From the NCBI GenBank assembly GCA_946477505.1, contig CAMKYP010000013.1, positions 1 to 21,040 on the forward strand: a stretch of 21,040 nt of DNA. Reading direction: 5' to 3'. Below the pieces are notes generated by a model. That model made no database searches and was not told where the DNA came from. It was given only the letters and a program-made list of their open reading frames with translations. Position 1 is the stretch's first letter; each line of letters begins with the position of its first letter. Position numbers and translations under genes: made by a program. The stretch is from an uncultured Dechloromonas sp. (lineage in GTDB: Bacteria; Pseudomonadota; Gammaproteobacteria; Burkholderiales; Rhodocyclaceae). Positions 1-6,992 of the stretch are shown piece after piece.

Positions 1-189
1 GTCTCCGAGAAGACCGGCGAGATGCGCGAGGTGGCCACCTACCGCACGACTGACCCGGTCACCCGCCGGGAGATCGTCTTCGCCCCGGACGTGGGCTGGA
101 GCTACAACCCCGGTGCCGCCGCCTGGCAGCCCGATCCCAAGCGCTACACCGGCGCCCTGGCCAAGCTCGCCAGGAAGGAACTGCCGTGA
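1..189 (+). CDS. Mu F-like phage head morphogenesis protein, C-terminal end only
   Basis: An open frame runs in from the left edge and stops with TGA at 187-189, giving the last 62 residues of a larger protein. The segment GWSYNPG followed by a Trp/Pro-rich stretch and a basic tail (KLARKELP) resembles the C-terminus of Mu gpF / SPP1 gp7-type minor head proteins, whose last domain usually carries a 'Gx(D/S)YNPG' motif. In this family the protein is a minor capsid component involved in head assembly and DNA packaging. Its stop overlaps the GTG start of the next gene (GTGA at 186-189), so the two are translationally coupled, as expected for the F-G gene order of Mu. The start lies outside the window. 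The family call rests on one motif and on position. Confidence 0.65.
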   Translation, partial: VSEKTGEMREVATYRTTDPVTRREIVFAPDVGWSYNPGAAAWQPDPKRYTGALAKLARKELP

Positions 190-713
190 GCGACTTCGTC
201 AGCATCACCATCGACGACAGCCAGCTGCAGGCGGCGCTGCAGCGGCTGGAGCACGCGGGTGTCGATCTGAGCCCGGCCATGCGCAAGATTGCCCAGGCCC
301 TGCTGCTGGAGACCGAGCGCAACTTCGAGGCCGAGGGCCGGCCGAAATGGACGCCCCTGGCCGAGGCCACCAAGCACGCGCGTCTCGGCGGGAAGAAGGC
401 GTACAAGAAGAACGGCGAGCTGACGGTCGCAGCTCAACGCCGACAGGATGCCGGCTTCCGCATCCTGCAGCACACCGGCCAGCTGGCCGCCTCGGTAACC
501 ACCGACTACGACAGCAACCAGGCGGTGATCGGCAGCAACAAGGTCTATGCCGCCATCCACCAGTTCGGCGGCGAGGCCGGGCGCGGCCGCAAGGTCGAGA
601 TTCCGGCCCGCCCGTATCTGCCGCTCACCACGGACGGCGACCTGCAGCCCGAGGCACGCGAAGAGGTGCTCGATACCATCCTGCGGCACCTCAAACGGGC
701 GGCTGGCGTCTAG
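186..713 (+). CDS. phage virion morphogenesis protein, Mu gpG-like
   Basis: A 175-residue protein with a GTG start that overlaps the previous stop. It begins with a short hydrophobic/acidic segment (FVSITIDDSQL), continues with a helical region containing the repeated Leu/Ala heptads of the family, and has the family's typical middle (RPKWTPLAEAT, then KKAYKKNGELTV) and C-terminal motifs (YAAIHQFGGEAGRG, then IPARPYLPL). The 'IHQFGG' and 'PARPYL' blocks identify the phage virion morphogenesis family (Mu gpG, related to P2 gpS tail completion proteins). Mu gpG is of similar length, about 156 residues. In Mu it acts at the head-tail joining stage. It is the last gene before a 191-base gap, so it probably closes the upstream transcription unit. 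I see no strong terminator after it, only imperfect GC-rich inverted repeats around 731-765. Confidence 0.88.
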   Translation: MSDFVSITIDDSQLQAALQRLEHAGVDLSPAMRKIAQALLLETERNFEAEGRPKWTPLAEATKHARLGGKKAYKKNGELTVAAQRRQDAGFRILQHTGQLAASVTTDYDSNQAVIGSNKVYAAIHQFGGEAGRGRKVEIPARPYLPLTTDGDLQPEAREEVLDTILRHLKRAAGV

Positions 714-856
714 CCGCTCTGGCAGCGTTCGGGGCGCTCGGGACGCGCAACGATAGTCCGACGCCCTGATCGGCGCGCCCTAAGGTTTTATAAAGGCTTG
801 GTGCGCAGCATGCCGGCCCACTTCTCCCGCGCGTTTTTCACCGGGGCGCGGAATTG

Positions 857-898
857 TAAAGTCGATTAAAAGACCGCCCCCCGCCCGCCGCCGATCAT
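857..898 (+). promoter_or_regulatory. putative late promoter 1 (upstream of the protease/scaffold gene)
   Basis: The element has a dyad-like block TAAAGTCGATTA (857-868), 24 bases, and a -10-like hexamer GATCAT (893-898). The same arrangement, in exact register, occurs in the other two long intergenic gaps at 6951 and 13173. If GATCAT is the -10 box, the dyad is centred near -42, the usual place for an activator that contacts RNA polymerase at the -35 region. In Mu, a late promoter activated by the C protein lies just upstream of gene I, the equivalent position. The rest of the gap (714-856) shows only GC-rich imperfect repeats and no gene. Confidence 0.5.
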
Positions 899-904
899 GG
901 CGGC

Positions 905-2029
905 ATGAACACGACCAAGCCCCTCCACATCTTCAAGCCCGGCCGCCAGACCGCGATGTCTGGTGTGACGCTGGAGTTTTCCGAATCCGATCTTGAGGCG
1001 AGCGCCCGCGCCTACGACCCGGCCAAGCATGAGGCGCCGATCGTCATCGGCCACCCCAAGCACGACGCCCCGGCCTACGGCTGGGTGAAGTCGCTGGCCG
1101 CCGGGGCTGATGGCCTCAACGCCGAGCCGCACCAGGTCGATGCGAACTTCGCCGAGCTGGTGGCCGCCGGCCGCTTCAAGAAGATCAGCGCCAGCTTCTA
1201 CCTGCCCGACGCCCCCAACAATCCGGTGCCTGGCGTCTATTACCTGCGCCACGTCGGCTTCCTCGGCGCCCAGCCCCCGGCGGTGAAGGGCCTCAAGGCC
1301 GTTGCCTTCGCAGACGACCCCGATAGCGATGTGGTCGAGTTCAGCGACTGGGGCATGGAGGCCAACGCTTCCCTCTGGCGCCGCATGCGCGATTTTCTGC
1401 TGACCAAGTTCGGCCAGGAAACCGCCGACCAGGTGGTCCCCGACTGGCAGATCGAATCCATCCGCGAAGCCGCGCGCCAGGACGACGACGCCCAGCGCAC
1501 TGCTTTCGCTGATCCCACCGTTTCCCCGACCCACCCACCTCACGAGGAGAACCATGCAGTGACACCCGAGGAAAAGGCCGCACTGGAGGCCGAAAACGCC
1601 CAGCTGAAACAGCGCCTGGCAGACGCCGATGCGCGCGAGAAGGCGAGCGCGGCCGCCAAGCGCCACGGCGACCACCTGGCCTATGCCGAGCAGCTCGTCG
1701 GTGACGGCAAGCTCGCCCCGAAGCACAAGGACGCCGTGGTCGCCTTCCTGGATTTCTCGGATGGCGAGACCGCCCTGGAGTTCGGCGAGGGGGATACCAA
1801 GCAGCCGCTGGCTACCGCCTTCAAGTCCTTCCTGGGAGAACTGCCAAAGGTGGTCGAGTTCGGCGAAACCGCCACCAAGGACAAAGCCGGGCAGCAAGCC
1901 GCCGGCAACTCGGTGGACTACGGCGAGAACGTCGATCAGGACCGCCTCGCCCTCGACGGGAAAATTCGCCAGTACATGCAGGAGCACAAGGTGGATTACG
2001 CCACCGCCGCCTCCTGCGTAATCAAGTAA
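905..2029 (+). CDS. Mu I-like prohead protease/scaffold protein
   Basis: A 374-residue protein in the position of Mu gene I, between the gpG-like gene and the major capsid gene. The N-terminal half (about 1-140) resembles the Mu I-like peptidase domain: FKPGRQTAMSG, IVIGHPKHDAPAYGWVKSL, a FKKISASFY block and a YYLRHVGFLGAQPPAVKGL block. The family processes scaffold and head proteins inside the prohead. From about residue 219 the sequence becomes an Ala/Glu/Lys/Gln-rich coiled coil typical of scaffolds, and a second internal start lies there (see 1559). The ATG at 905 has no Shine-Dalgarno sequence: the preceding bases are GATCATGGCGGC, which fit a -10 box placed so that transcription begins at the ATG. 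A leaderless mRNA is therefore possible. The catalytic residues cannot be assigned from sequence alone. Confidence 0.83.
   Translation: MNTTKPLHIFKPGRQTAMSGVTLEFSESDLEASARAYDPAKHEAPIVIGHPKHDAPAYGWVKSLAAGADGLNAEPHQVDANFAELVAAGRFKKISASFYLPDAPNNPVPGVYYLRHVGFLGAQPPAVKGLKAVAFADDPDSDVVEFSDWGMEANASLWRRMRDFLLTKFGQETADQVVPDWQIESIREAARQDDDAQRTAFADPTVSPTHPPHEENHAVTPEEKAALEAENAQLKQRLADADAREKASAAAKRHGDHLAYAEQLVGDGKLAPKHKDAVVAFLDFSDGETALEFGEGDTKQPLATAFKSFLGELPKVVEFGETATKDKAGQQAAGNSVDYGENVDQDRLALDGKIRQYMQEHKVDYATAASCVIK
1559..2029 (+). CDS. nested in-frame scaffold protein (Mu Z-like) from an internal GTG
   Basis: Inside the protease gene, a purine-rich GAGGAG (1544-1549) lies nine bases before a GTG at 1559 that is in the same frame as the protease (codon 219). 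This is a much better ribosome-binding site than the one at the full-length start. Translation from here gives 156 residues that begin MTPEEKAALEAENAQLKQR and form a coiled coil, followed by a compact Lys/Asp-rich region and a helical tail. In phage Mu the scaffold Z is made in the same way, as the C-terminal part of I from an internal start. An ATG at 1554 next to the same site is out of frame and stops after two codons. Function is inferred from this parallel; independent expression is not shown. Confidence 0.6.
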   Translation: MTPEEKAALEAENAQLKQRLADADAREKASAAAKRHGDHLAYAEQLVGDGKLAPKHKDAVVAFLDFSDGETALEFGEGDTKQPLATAFKSFLGELPKVVEFGETATKDKAGQQAAGNSVDYGENVDQDRLALDGKIRQYMQEHKVDYATAASCVIK

Positions 2030-2048
2030 CCCAACCCAGGAGATTTCA

Positions 2049-2975
2049 ATGGGCCGTTTATCCAACCTGCGGGTCGTTGACCCGGTTCTGACCAACCTGT
2101 CGGTCGGCTACAGCAACGCCGACCTGGTGGGCGATGTCCTCTTTCCCTTCGTTCCGGTGGACAAGGAAGGCGGCAAGATTCCGAAGTTCGGCAAGGAAGC
2201 CTTCAAGATTTACAACACCGAACGGGCGCTGCGGGCCAAGTCCAACCGCATCAATCCCGAGGACGTGGACAGCGTCACCGTCTCCCTCGACGAGCACGAT
2301 CTGGAATACCCGATCGACTACCGCGAGAGCGACGAGGCGGCCTTCCCCTTGGAAGCGCACGCCACCCACGTCGTGACCGAGGGCATCCGCCTGCGCCACG
2401 AGAAGAAGGTGGCCGACCTGTCGCAGAACACCGCGAACTACGCAGCCAGCAACAAGATCGTCCTGGCCGGCACCAGCCGCTTCACCGACAAGGTCAATTC
2501 CGACCCGATCGGCGTCTTCGAGGACGGCAAGGAAGCCGTGCGCGGCAAGATCGGCAAGTACCCGAACACTGCTGTCATTGGCGCCGCCTCCTGGAAGGCG
2601 ATCAAGCAGCACCCGCAGTTCCTGGAGCGCATCAAGTACAGCATGAAGGGTGTGCTGACCGTCGAGCTGCTCAAGGAAATCCTGGAGGTCGAGCGCATCG
2701 TGGTCGGCCGCGCCGTCTATTCCAGCGACGCGGGCACCTTTGGCGACCTGTGGAGCGACAACATCGTGCTCGCCTACGTTGCCCAGCAGCGCCAGGGCGC
2801 CGAGCGCACGCCTTACGAGCCGTCCTTCGGCTACACGCTGCGCAAGAAGGGCATGCCGCAGATCGACAAACGCACCGAGGACGGGAAGCTGGAGCTGGTG
2901 CGCAACACCGACAACTTCGGTGTGTATCTGCTCGGTGCCGAAGCCGGCTTCCTGATCGCAGACACCAACGCCTAA
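2049..2975 (+). CDS. major capsid protein
   Basis: A 308-residue protein preceded by AGGAG (2038-2042), directly after the protease/scaffold gene and before the small decoration genes, which is where the main shell protein is always found. The N-terminus (VVDPVLTNLSVGYSNADLVGD, then LFPFVPVDKEGGKIPKFGK) and the later ERTPYEPSFGYTLRKKGMPQ and NTDNFGVYLLGAEAGFLI blocks match a widespread phage capsid family with the HK97-type fold, in which the first strand docks on the spine helix and the last part forms the axial domain. It differs from the classical Mu T protein in sequence. No Mu-type long N-terminal leader is visible, in keeping with a separate scaffold. The exact subfamily name is uncertain; the capsid role is well supported by context. 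Confidence 0.85.
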   Translation: MGRLSNLRVVDPVLTNLSVGYSNADLVGDVLFPFVPVDKEGGKIPKFGKEAFKIYNTERALRAKSNRINPEDVDSVTVSLDEHDLEYPIDYRESDEAAFPLEAHATHVVTEGIRLRHEKKVADLSQNTANYAASNKIVLAGTSRFTDKVNSDPIGVFEDGKEAVRGKIGKYPNTAVIGAASWKAIKQHPQFLERIKYSMKGVLTVELLKEILEVERIVVGRAVYSSDAGTFGDLWSDNIVLAYVAQQRQGAERTPYEPSFGYTLRKKGMPQIDKRTEDGKLELVRNTDNFGVYLLGAEAGFLIADTNA

Positions 2976-2988
2976 CCAGGAGCCCCTC

Positions 2989-3174
2989 ATGGAAAAGGAA
3001 AAGAAACCCTACCTGGTCGGCGCTACGCCGATTCTCCACGACAAAAAGCGCTTCGAGCCCAACGACGTGATCGAGCTGACCGAAGAGGACGCAGCCGGCT
3101 TGGCCGGCCATGTCACCCCCGCGCCGGCCGCCGCCGACGAATCCAAGGCCACCAAGAAAGGCGGTAAAGAATGA
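2989..3174 (+). CDS. small conserved phage protein next to the capsid gene (DUF7210-like)
   Basis: A 61-residue protein with AGGAG (2978-2982) ahead of its ATG. The pattern YLVGATPILHDKKRFEPNDVIELTEEDAAGL is typical of short phage proteins encoded between capsid and decoration genes: a beta-rich segment with a conserved 'HdgkryepGdvIeLteeeA' core, followed here by an Ala/Lys-rich tail. The function of the family is not known to me; the position suggests a capsid accessory role. The stop overlaps the next ATG (ATGA at 3171-3174), so the downstream decoration protein is translationally coupled to it. Confidence 0.65.
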   Translation: MEKEKKPYLVGATPILHDKKRFEPNDVIELTEEDAAGLAGHVTPAPAAADESKATKKGGKE

Positions 3175-3503
3175 AGACCCAACAATCCTGCCTGACCACC
3201 TCGGTCACTGCTGCGGCCGCCCTTAGCCGGCTGCGCTTCGTCGGCCTGACCGGCGCCGTGTGCGCCGCCGGGGCCAAGGCCCTGGGCATCGCCGAGACCG
3301 CCGCCGACCTCGGCGAACAGGCCCCGGTGAACACCCACGGCATTCTGCTGGTGGAAGCCGGCGCAGCCATTGCCGCCGGGGCCGAGGTCGAGTCCGACGC
3401 CAACGGCAAGGCCATCACCAAGGCCGCCGGCATCAGCAACGGCTTCGCCCTGGACGCCGCTGCGGCGGCCGGCGACGTGATCCGCATCGTTCGGGGCATC
3501 TGA
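3171..3503 (+). CDS. capsid decoration (cement) protein, DUF2190 family
   Basis: A 110-residue Ala/Gly-rich beta protein. The layout (FVGLTGAVCAAGAKALGIAETAADLGEQ, then VNTHGILLVEAGAAIAAGAEV, then SDANGKAITKA and a final GDVIRIV) matches the DUF2190 family, whose members sit next to capsid genes and resemble trimeric cement proteins that stabilise the shell from outside. It overlaps the preceding gene by four bases and is followed after two bases by the Acb2-like gene, so the three small genes are one coupled unit. The decoration role is inferred from family and position. Confidence 0.75.
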   Translation: MKTQQSCLTTSVTAAAALSRLRFVGLTGAVCAAGAKALGIAETAADLGEQAPVNTHGILLVEAGAAIAAGAEVESDANGKAITKAAGISNGFALDAAAAAGDVIRIVRGI

Positions 3504-3505
3504 GC

Positions 3506-3802
3506 ATGGACAACCAGCACAAGCTCATCGCCGGCTACCGCGACCTGACCGAGGACGAAATCGCCTTGATGAACGAGGTGAAAGCCAAGGCGGCCGAGGT
3601 CGGCACGCTCGTGGAGAAGCTGCGCGAGCGCCTGCCGGCCTTCAAGATGGACGGCGAACCCGTCCAGGTCGGCGACCAGACCCTGATCGGCGTCAGCGAG
3701 GAGGCTTACGAGACCGACCGCTGGATGACGATCGGTACGGACCACCTGCAGCAAGGCTTCATGGCGCTGACCCGCGCCGTGGCCCGGCCGACCACGTTCT
3801 GA
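3506..3802 (+). CDS. acb2: Acb2-like anti-CBASS cyclic-nucleotide sponge
   Basis: A 98-residue protein starting at ATG 3506, two bases after the decoration gene. It has the marks of the Acb2/Vs.4 family: a short N-terminus MDNQHKLIAGYRDLTEDEIAL, a long amphipathic helix ending ...VEKLRER, a variable linker, and a C-terminal helix WMTIGTDHLQQGFMALTRAV ending ARPTTF. Tyr11 and Lys26, which I recall as ligand-contacting residues in the Acb2 of Pseudomonas phage PaMx33, are at exactly the same positions here. Acb2 forms a hexamer that sequesters cGAMP-type cyclic dinucleotides and cyclic trinucleotides, so CBASS effectors are not switched on. The gene's place beside capsid genes is also typical. 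Family assignment is from memory of the sequence pattern; activity is inferred. Confidence 0.8.
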   Translation: MDNQHKLIAGYRDLTEDEIALMNEVKAKAAEVGTLVEKLRERLPAFKMDGEPVQVGDQTLIGVSEEAYETDRWMTIGTDHLQQGFMALTRAVARPTTF

Positions 3803-3809
3803 CGCGGCC

Positions 3810-4244
3810 ATGCGTTACTGCTCGCTCGCCGACCTGCAGCTGGCCCTCCCGGCGCAGACGCTGATCTGGCTCTCCAACGACGACGCATCGGCCACCGCCA
3901 TAAACCAGGCAGTGGTCGAGGAAGCCGTCAGGCAGGCGGAAGAGCTGGTTGATGCCCATCTGCGCGGGCGCTACATCCTGCCGCTCGACCCGGTGCCGTC
4001 CGTCGTCAAGGACATGACGGTCAATCTGGCGCGGCACTGGCTGTATGCCCGGCGGCCGGAAGGCAGCGAGCTTCCCGACGCGGTCACCCGCACCTACAAG
4101 TCCGCCCTGCAGATGCTGGAGGCGATCCGCGACGCCAAGCTGACCATCGGCGTGCCGACCGGGGAAGCCGCACCGGAGCCGGGCGAGATGAAGGTGCGGG
4201 CGCGCCCGCGCCGCTTCGGCTCTGACCTGCTGGATCGCTACTGA
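3810..4244 (+). CDS. Mu gp36-like head-tail connector protein (DUF1320)
   Basis: A 144-residue protein beginning MRYCSLADLQLALPAQTLIWL, with the family core AVVEEAVRQAEELVDAHLRGRY, then ILPLDPVPSVVKDMTVNLARHWLYARR and a basic C-terminus (KVRARPRRFGSD). The 'Y.S..DL...LP...LI.LSND' opening and the 'EAxxxVDxxLxxRYxxPL' block are characteristic of DUF1320/gp36 proteins of Mu-like phages, which resemble head-completion adaptors. It shares one base with the following gp37-like gene (TGATG at 4242-4246). Together with the next two genes it reproduces the Mu order 36-37-38-L. Confidence 0.83.
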   Translation: MRYCSLADLQLALPAQTLIWLSNDDASATAINQAVVEEAVRQAEELVDAHLRGRYILPLDPVPSVVKDMTVNLARHWLYARRPEGSELPDAVTRTYKSALQMLEAIRDAKLTIGVPTGEAAPEPGEMKVRARPRRFGSDLLDRY

Positions 4245-4708
4245 TGGCCACCACCCTGCAGATCATCGACGCCGTGGTGGAGCGCCTGAAGGTGAAGCTC
4301 CCCCAGCTGGCGGTCGAGTATTTCCCCGACCGGCCGGCGGAATACCGGCTCAACCACCCCGGGGGTGCGCTCCTGGTGAGCTACCTGGGGAGCCAGTTCG
4401 ACACGACGGTCGATGTCACCTACATCGCCCAGCCGCGCACCGTGAAGCTGTCGGTCACGGTAATCCTGCGCCAGCTCAATGGCCGGGGCGGCGCCGTCGA
4501 TGTGGTGGATGCGGTACGCCAGGCGCTGGTGGGCTTCCGCCCGCCGGACTGCCGCAAGGTTTGGGCCGTGTCCGAGAAGTTCCTGGGCGAGACGGCCGGC
4601 TTGTGGCAGTACGCCGTGGATTTGGCCTCCGAAGCCATGCTGGTCGAAGACGCCGACGTCAACACCGAAACACCCCTGACCCTGGTTACTTACGAGGAAA
4701 AACCATGA
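4244..4708 (+). CDS. Mu gp37-like protein (DUF1834), probable tail terminator
   Basis: A 154-residue protein (TTLQIIDAVVERLKVKLPQ, then GGALLVSYLGSQFD, ARTVKLSVTVILRQL-like strands, and GETAGLWQYAVDLA). The alternating helix and beta strands and the position between gp36-like and gp38-like genes fit the DUF1834 family of Mu-like phages. These proteins are thought to act as tail terminator or neck proteins capping the tube. The stop overlaps the next start (ATGA at 4705-4708). The identification relies on pattern plus gene order. Confidence 0.75.
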   Translation: MATTLQIIDAVVERLKVKLPQLAVEYFPDRPAEYRLNHPGGALLVSYLGSQFDTTVDVTYIAQPRTVKLSVTVILRQLNGRGGAVDVVDAVRQALVGFRPPDCRKVWAVSEKFLGETAGLWQYAVDLASEAMLVEDADVNTETPLTLVTYEEKP

Positions 4709-4938
4709 AATACCGTTACAGCGGGCCGACCAGCGGCGTGACGCTGCAGAAGGGCGCAGATGACCCCGACGCCCAGGAAGTGATGCTCCATACCGGCGCC
4801 GAGGTCGAGCTGCCGGAAGATCACGAGTACACCAAGACCCTGCTGGCCCTGGGCCACCTGACCACGGTCAAGCAGGCCGCCAAGACGTCGGCGCGCACCA
4901 GCGCCGGCACCGACGAACCCGCAGCGAAAGGAGCGTAA
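4705..4938 (+). CDS. Mu gp38-like small protein
   Basis: A 77-residue protein from the ATG at 4705, which overlaps the preceding stop by four bases and follows GAGGAAA (4693-4699). It has a beta-rich front half (YRYSGPTSGVTLQKG, then EVMLHTGAEVELPEDHEYTKT) and an Ala/Thr/Lys-rich tail. Its position just before the sheath gene equals that of Mu gene 38 (DUF2635), and the pattern 'G.eVelP...y...L...G.L' is similar. The role is unknown, perhaps in the neck or tail start. The weak similarity leaves the family assignment tentative. Confidence 0.6.
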   Translation: MKYRYSGPTSGVTLQKGADDPDAQEVMLHTGAEVELPEDHEYTKTLLALGHLTTVKQAAKTSARTSAGTDEPAAKGA

Positions 4939-4941
4939 GCG

Positions 4942-6372
4942 ATGGCTGCAAACTACTTGCATGGCGTAGAAACCATCGAGGTCGAAAAAGGCAAGCGTCC
5001 CGTTCGCACGGTGAAGTCTGCCGTGATCGGCCTGATCGGCACGGCGCCGATCGGCGCGGTCAATGTCGCCACCCTGACCCTATCCGAGAAGGATGCGGCC
5101 GCGTTCGGCTCGCAGCTTCCGGGCTTCACCATCCCGCAGGCGCTCGATGCGATCTACGACCACGGCGCCGGCACGGTGATCGTGATCAACGTGCTCGACC
5201 CCACGATCCACAAGACGGCCGTGGTTTCCGAGGCGATCACCTTCGACGCCGCCACCGACCGCGTGAAACTCGCCCACGGCGCCGTATCCGCCCTGGTGGT
5301 GAAGAGCAACGACAACGCCACCACCTACGTGCTCGGCACCGACTACACGGTCGATACCCTCACCGGCGAGCTGACCCGCGTCAAGGGCGGCGGCATCGTG
5401 GCCGGCGCCAGCGTCAAGGCCGGCTACGACTACGCCGACCCGACCAAGGTCACGGCGGCCGACATCATCGGCGCGGTCAACGCGTCCGGCGTGCGCACTG
5501 GGCTCAAGGCGCTCAAGGACACCTACAACCTGTTCGGCTTCTTCGCCAAGATTCTGATCGCCCCGGCTTTCTGCACGCAGAACTCGGTGGCGGTCGAGCT
5601 GATCGCGATGGCCGACCAACTGGACGCGGTGGCCTACATCGACGCGCCGATCGGCACCACCTACGCCCAGGCGCTGGCGGGTCGCGGCCCGGCCGGTACG
5701 ATCAACTTCAACACCTCCAGCGACCGCGTCCGGCTGTGCTACCCGCACGTGAAGGTGTATGACCCGGTGCTCAACGCCGAACGCCTGGAGCCGCTATCGG
5801 CGCGCGCCGCCGGCCTGCGCGCCAAGGTCGATCTGGACAAGGGCTTCTGGTGGTCCAGCTCCAACCAGGAACTGGCCGGGGTGATCGGCGTCGAGCGCCA
5901 GCTCTCGGCGATGATCGACGATCCGCAGTCCGAGGTGAACCTGCTCAACGAACAGGGCATCACCACCGTGTTCTCCAGCTACGGCTCGGGCTTCCGGCTG
6001 TGGGGCAACCGCACCGCCGCCTGGCCGACCGTCAGCCACATGCGCAACTTCGAGAACGTGCGCCGCACCGGCGACGTGATCAACGAGTCGCTACGCTACT
6101 TCAGCCAGCAGTTCATCGACATGCCGCTCAACCAGGCGCTGATCGACGCCCTGGTGGAGTCGGTGAACAGCTACGGCCGCAAGCTGATCGGCGACGGCGC
6201 GCTGCTGGGCTTCAAGGCGTGGTTCGACCCGGCGCGCAACGAGGAGACCGAGCTGGCCAACGGGCATCTGCTGATCAGCTACAAGTACACCCCGCCGCCG
6301 CCCCTGGAGCGCCTGACGTTTGAGACCGAGATCACCTCGGAATACCTGCTGACCCTGAAGGGAGGTAACTGA
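4942..6372 (+). CDS. tail sheath protein (Mu L-like)
   Basis: A 476-residue protein with AAGGAG (4927-4932) ahead of the ATG at 4942. It begins AANYLHGVETIEVEKGKRP, typical of contractile sheath proteins ('..HGve..e...g.rpv..v.taVigliGtAP'). A central domain includes VAYIDAPIGTTYAQAL and a C-terminal domain carries the NRTAAWPTVSHMRNFENVRR and RYFSQQFIDMPLNQALIDAL blocks found in Mu/P2-type sheaths. The last strands (ERLTFETEITSEYLLTL) are the arm that links neighbouring subunits. It forms the contractile outer tube around the tail tube encoded next. The protein is similar in size to the Mu L sheath (about 495 residues). Confidence 0.93.
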   Translation: MAANYLHGVETIEVEKGKRPVRTVKSAVIGLIGTAPIGAVNVATLTLSEKDAAAFGSQLPGFTIPQALDAIYDHGAGTVIVINVLDPTIHKTAVVSEAITFDAATDRVKLAHGAVSALVVKSNDNATTYVLGTDYTVDTLTGELTRVKGGGIVAGASVKAGYDYADPTKVTAADIIGAVNASGVRTGLKALKDTYNLFGFFAKILIAPAFCTQNSVAVELIAMADQLDAVAYIDAPIGTTYAQALAGRGPAGTINFNTSSDRVRLCYPHVKVYDPVLNAERLEPLSARAAGLRAKVDLDKGFWWSSSNQELAGVIGVERQLSAMIDDPQSEVNLLNEQGITTVFSSYGSGFRLWGNRTAAWPTVSHMRNFENVRRTGDVINESLRYFSQQFIDMPLNQALIDALVESVNSYGRKLIGDGALLGFKAWFDPARNEETELANGHLLISYKYTPPPPLERLTFETEITSEYLLTLKGGN

Positions 6373-6374
6373 TC

Positions 6375-6899
6375 ATGGCCGGCAAGATCGAAATCAACCG
6401 CATCACCAACGCCAACATCTACGTGAACGGCAACTCGCTGCTCGGCCGCGCCGAGGAAATCAAGCTGCCCGACATCTCGGCCATCATGCAGGAGCACAAG
6501 GCGCTCGGCATGGTGGGCAAGATCGAGCTGCCGGCGGGCTTCGACAAGCTGGAGGGCGAGGTCAAGTGGAACTCGCTGTACAAGGACGTGGCCAAGACCG
6601 TGGCCAACCCGTTCAAGGCGGTGCAGCTGCAGTGCCGCTCCAGCATCGAGACCTACGGCGCCCAGGGCCGCATCCAGGAAGTGAGCCTGGTCACCTTCCT
6701 GACCGTGATGTTCAAGAAGAACCCGCTCGGCACCTACAAGCAGCACGACAACGCCGAGTTCGGTTCCGCCTTCTCGGCCACCTACATCAAGCAGGTGGTC
6801 GACGGCGAGGAAGTGCTGGAGCTGGACTACCTGGCCAACATCTTCCGCGTCGGCGGCGAGGACATGCTGGCCGACTACCGCAGCAACATCGGCGGCTGA
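6375..6899 (+). CDS. tail tube protein (Mu M-like)
   Basis: A 174-residue protein starting two bases after the sheath stop, with GGAGG (6361-6365) as ribosome-binding site. The opening INRITNANIYVNGNSLLGRAEE and the later KLPDISAIMQEHKALGMVGK, LEGEVKWNSLY and KKNPLGTYKQHDNAEF blocks match the contractile-tail tube family of P2 FII and Mu M ('Pki....l.nanvy.dG.s..G...ev.lP.l......g.Gm.G..d...G..kle...kw'). Hexameric rings of this protein form the inner tube through which DNA leaves. It is the last gene before a terminator (6921), so it ends a transcription unit. Confidence 0.9.
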   Translation: MAGKIEINRITNANIYVNGNSLLGRAEEIKLPDISAIMQEHKALGMVGKIELPAGFDKLEGEVKWNSLYKDVAKTVANPFKAVQLQCRSSIETYGAQGRIQEVSLVTFLTVMFKKNPLGTYKQHDNAEFGSAFSATYIKQVVDGEEVLELDYLANIFRVGGEDMLADYRSNIGG

Positions 6900-6920
6900 C
6901 CCTTAACCACTTCCCCCTGC

Positions 6921-6943
6921 AGGCCCACTTCGGTGGGCCTTTT
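6921..6943 (+). terminator. rho-independent terminator after the tube gene
   Basis: A perfect 8-bp stem AGGCCCAC / GTGGGCCT (6921-6928 and 6933-6940) with a stable TTCG tetraloop, followed by TTTC. It lies 22 bases after the tube gene stop and eight bases before the next promoter-like element, so it separates the head/sheath/tube unit from the chaperone/tape-measure unit. The T-tract is short but the hairpin is strong. Confidence 0.8.
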
Positions 6944-6950
6944 CATTTGC

Positions 6951-6992
6951 TAAAGCCGTTTAACTGACCGGCGGCCGGCGCCAGCCGACAAT
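6951..6992 (+). promoter_or_regulatory. putative late promoter 2 (upstream of the tail chaperone gene)
   Basis: TAAAGCCGTTTA (6951-6962, arms TAAA/TTTA), 24 bases, then the hexamer GACAAT (6987-6992), the same geometry as the elements at 857 and 13173. GACAAT matches four of six positions of a sigma-70 -10 box. No usable -35 box precedes it, which is expected for an activator-dependent promoter. Its place directly after a terminator supports a promoter function. Confidence 0.5.

Noticed and set aside
731..765. GC-rich inverted repeat after the gpG-like gene
   Set aside because: The arms are imperfect and no T-tract follows, so I do not call a terminator.
791..802. TAAAGGCTTGGT as a fourth copy of the late-promoter dyad
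   Set aside because: Only the left half matches and no -10-like hexamer lies at the fixed distance.
866..2095. 409-residue - strand frame opposite the protease gene
   Set aside because: Antisense of a strong coding frame; no start site or family pattern.
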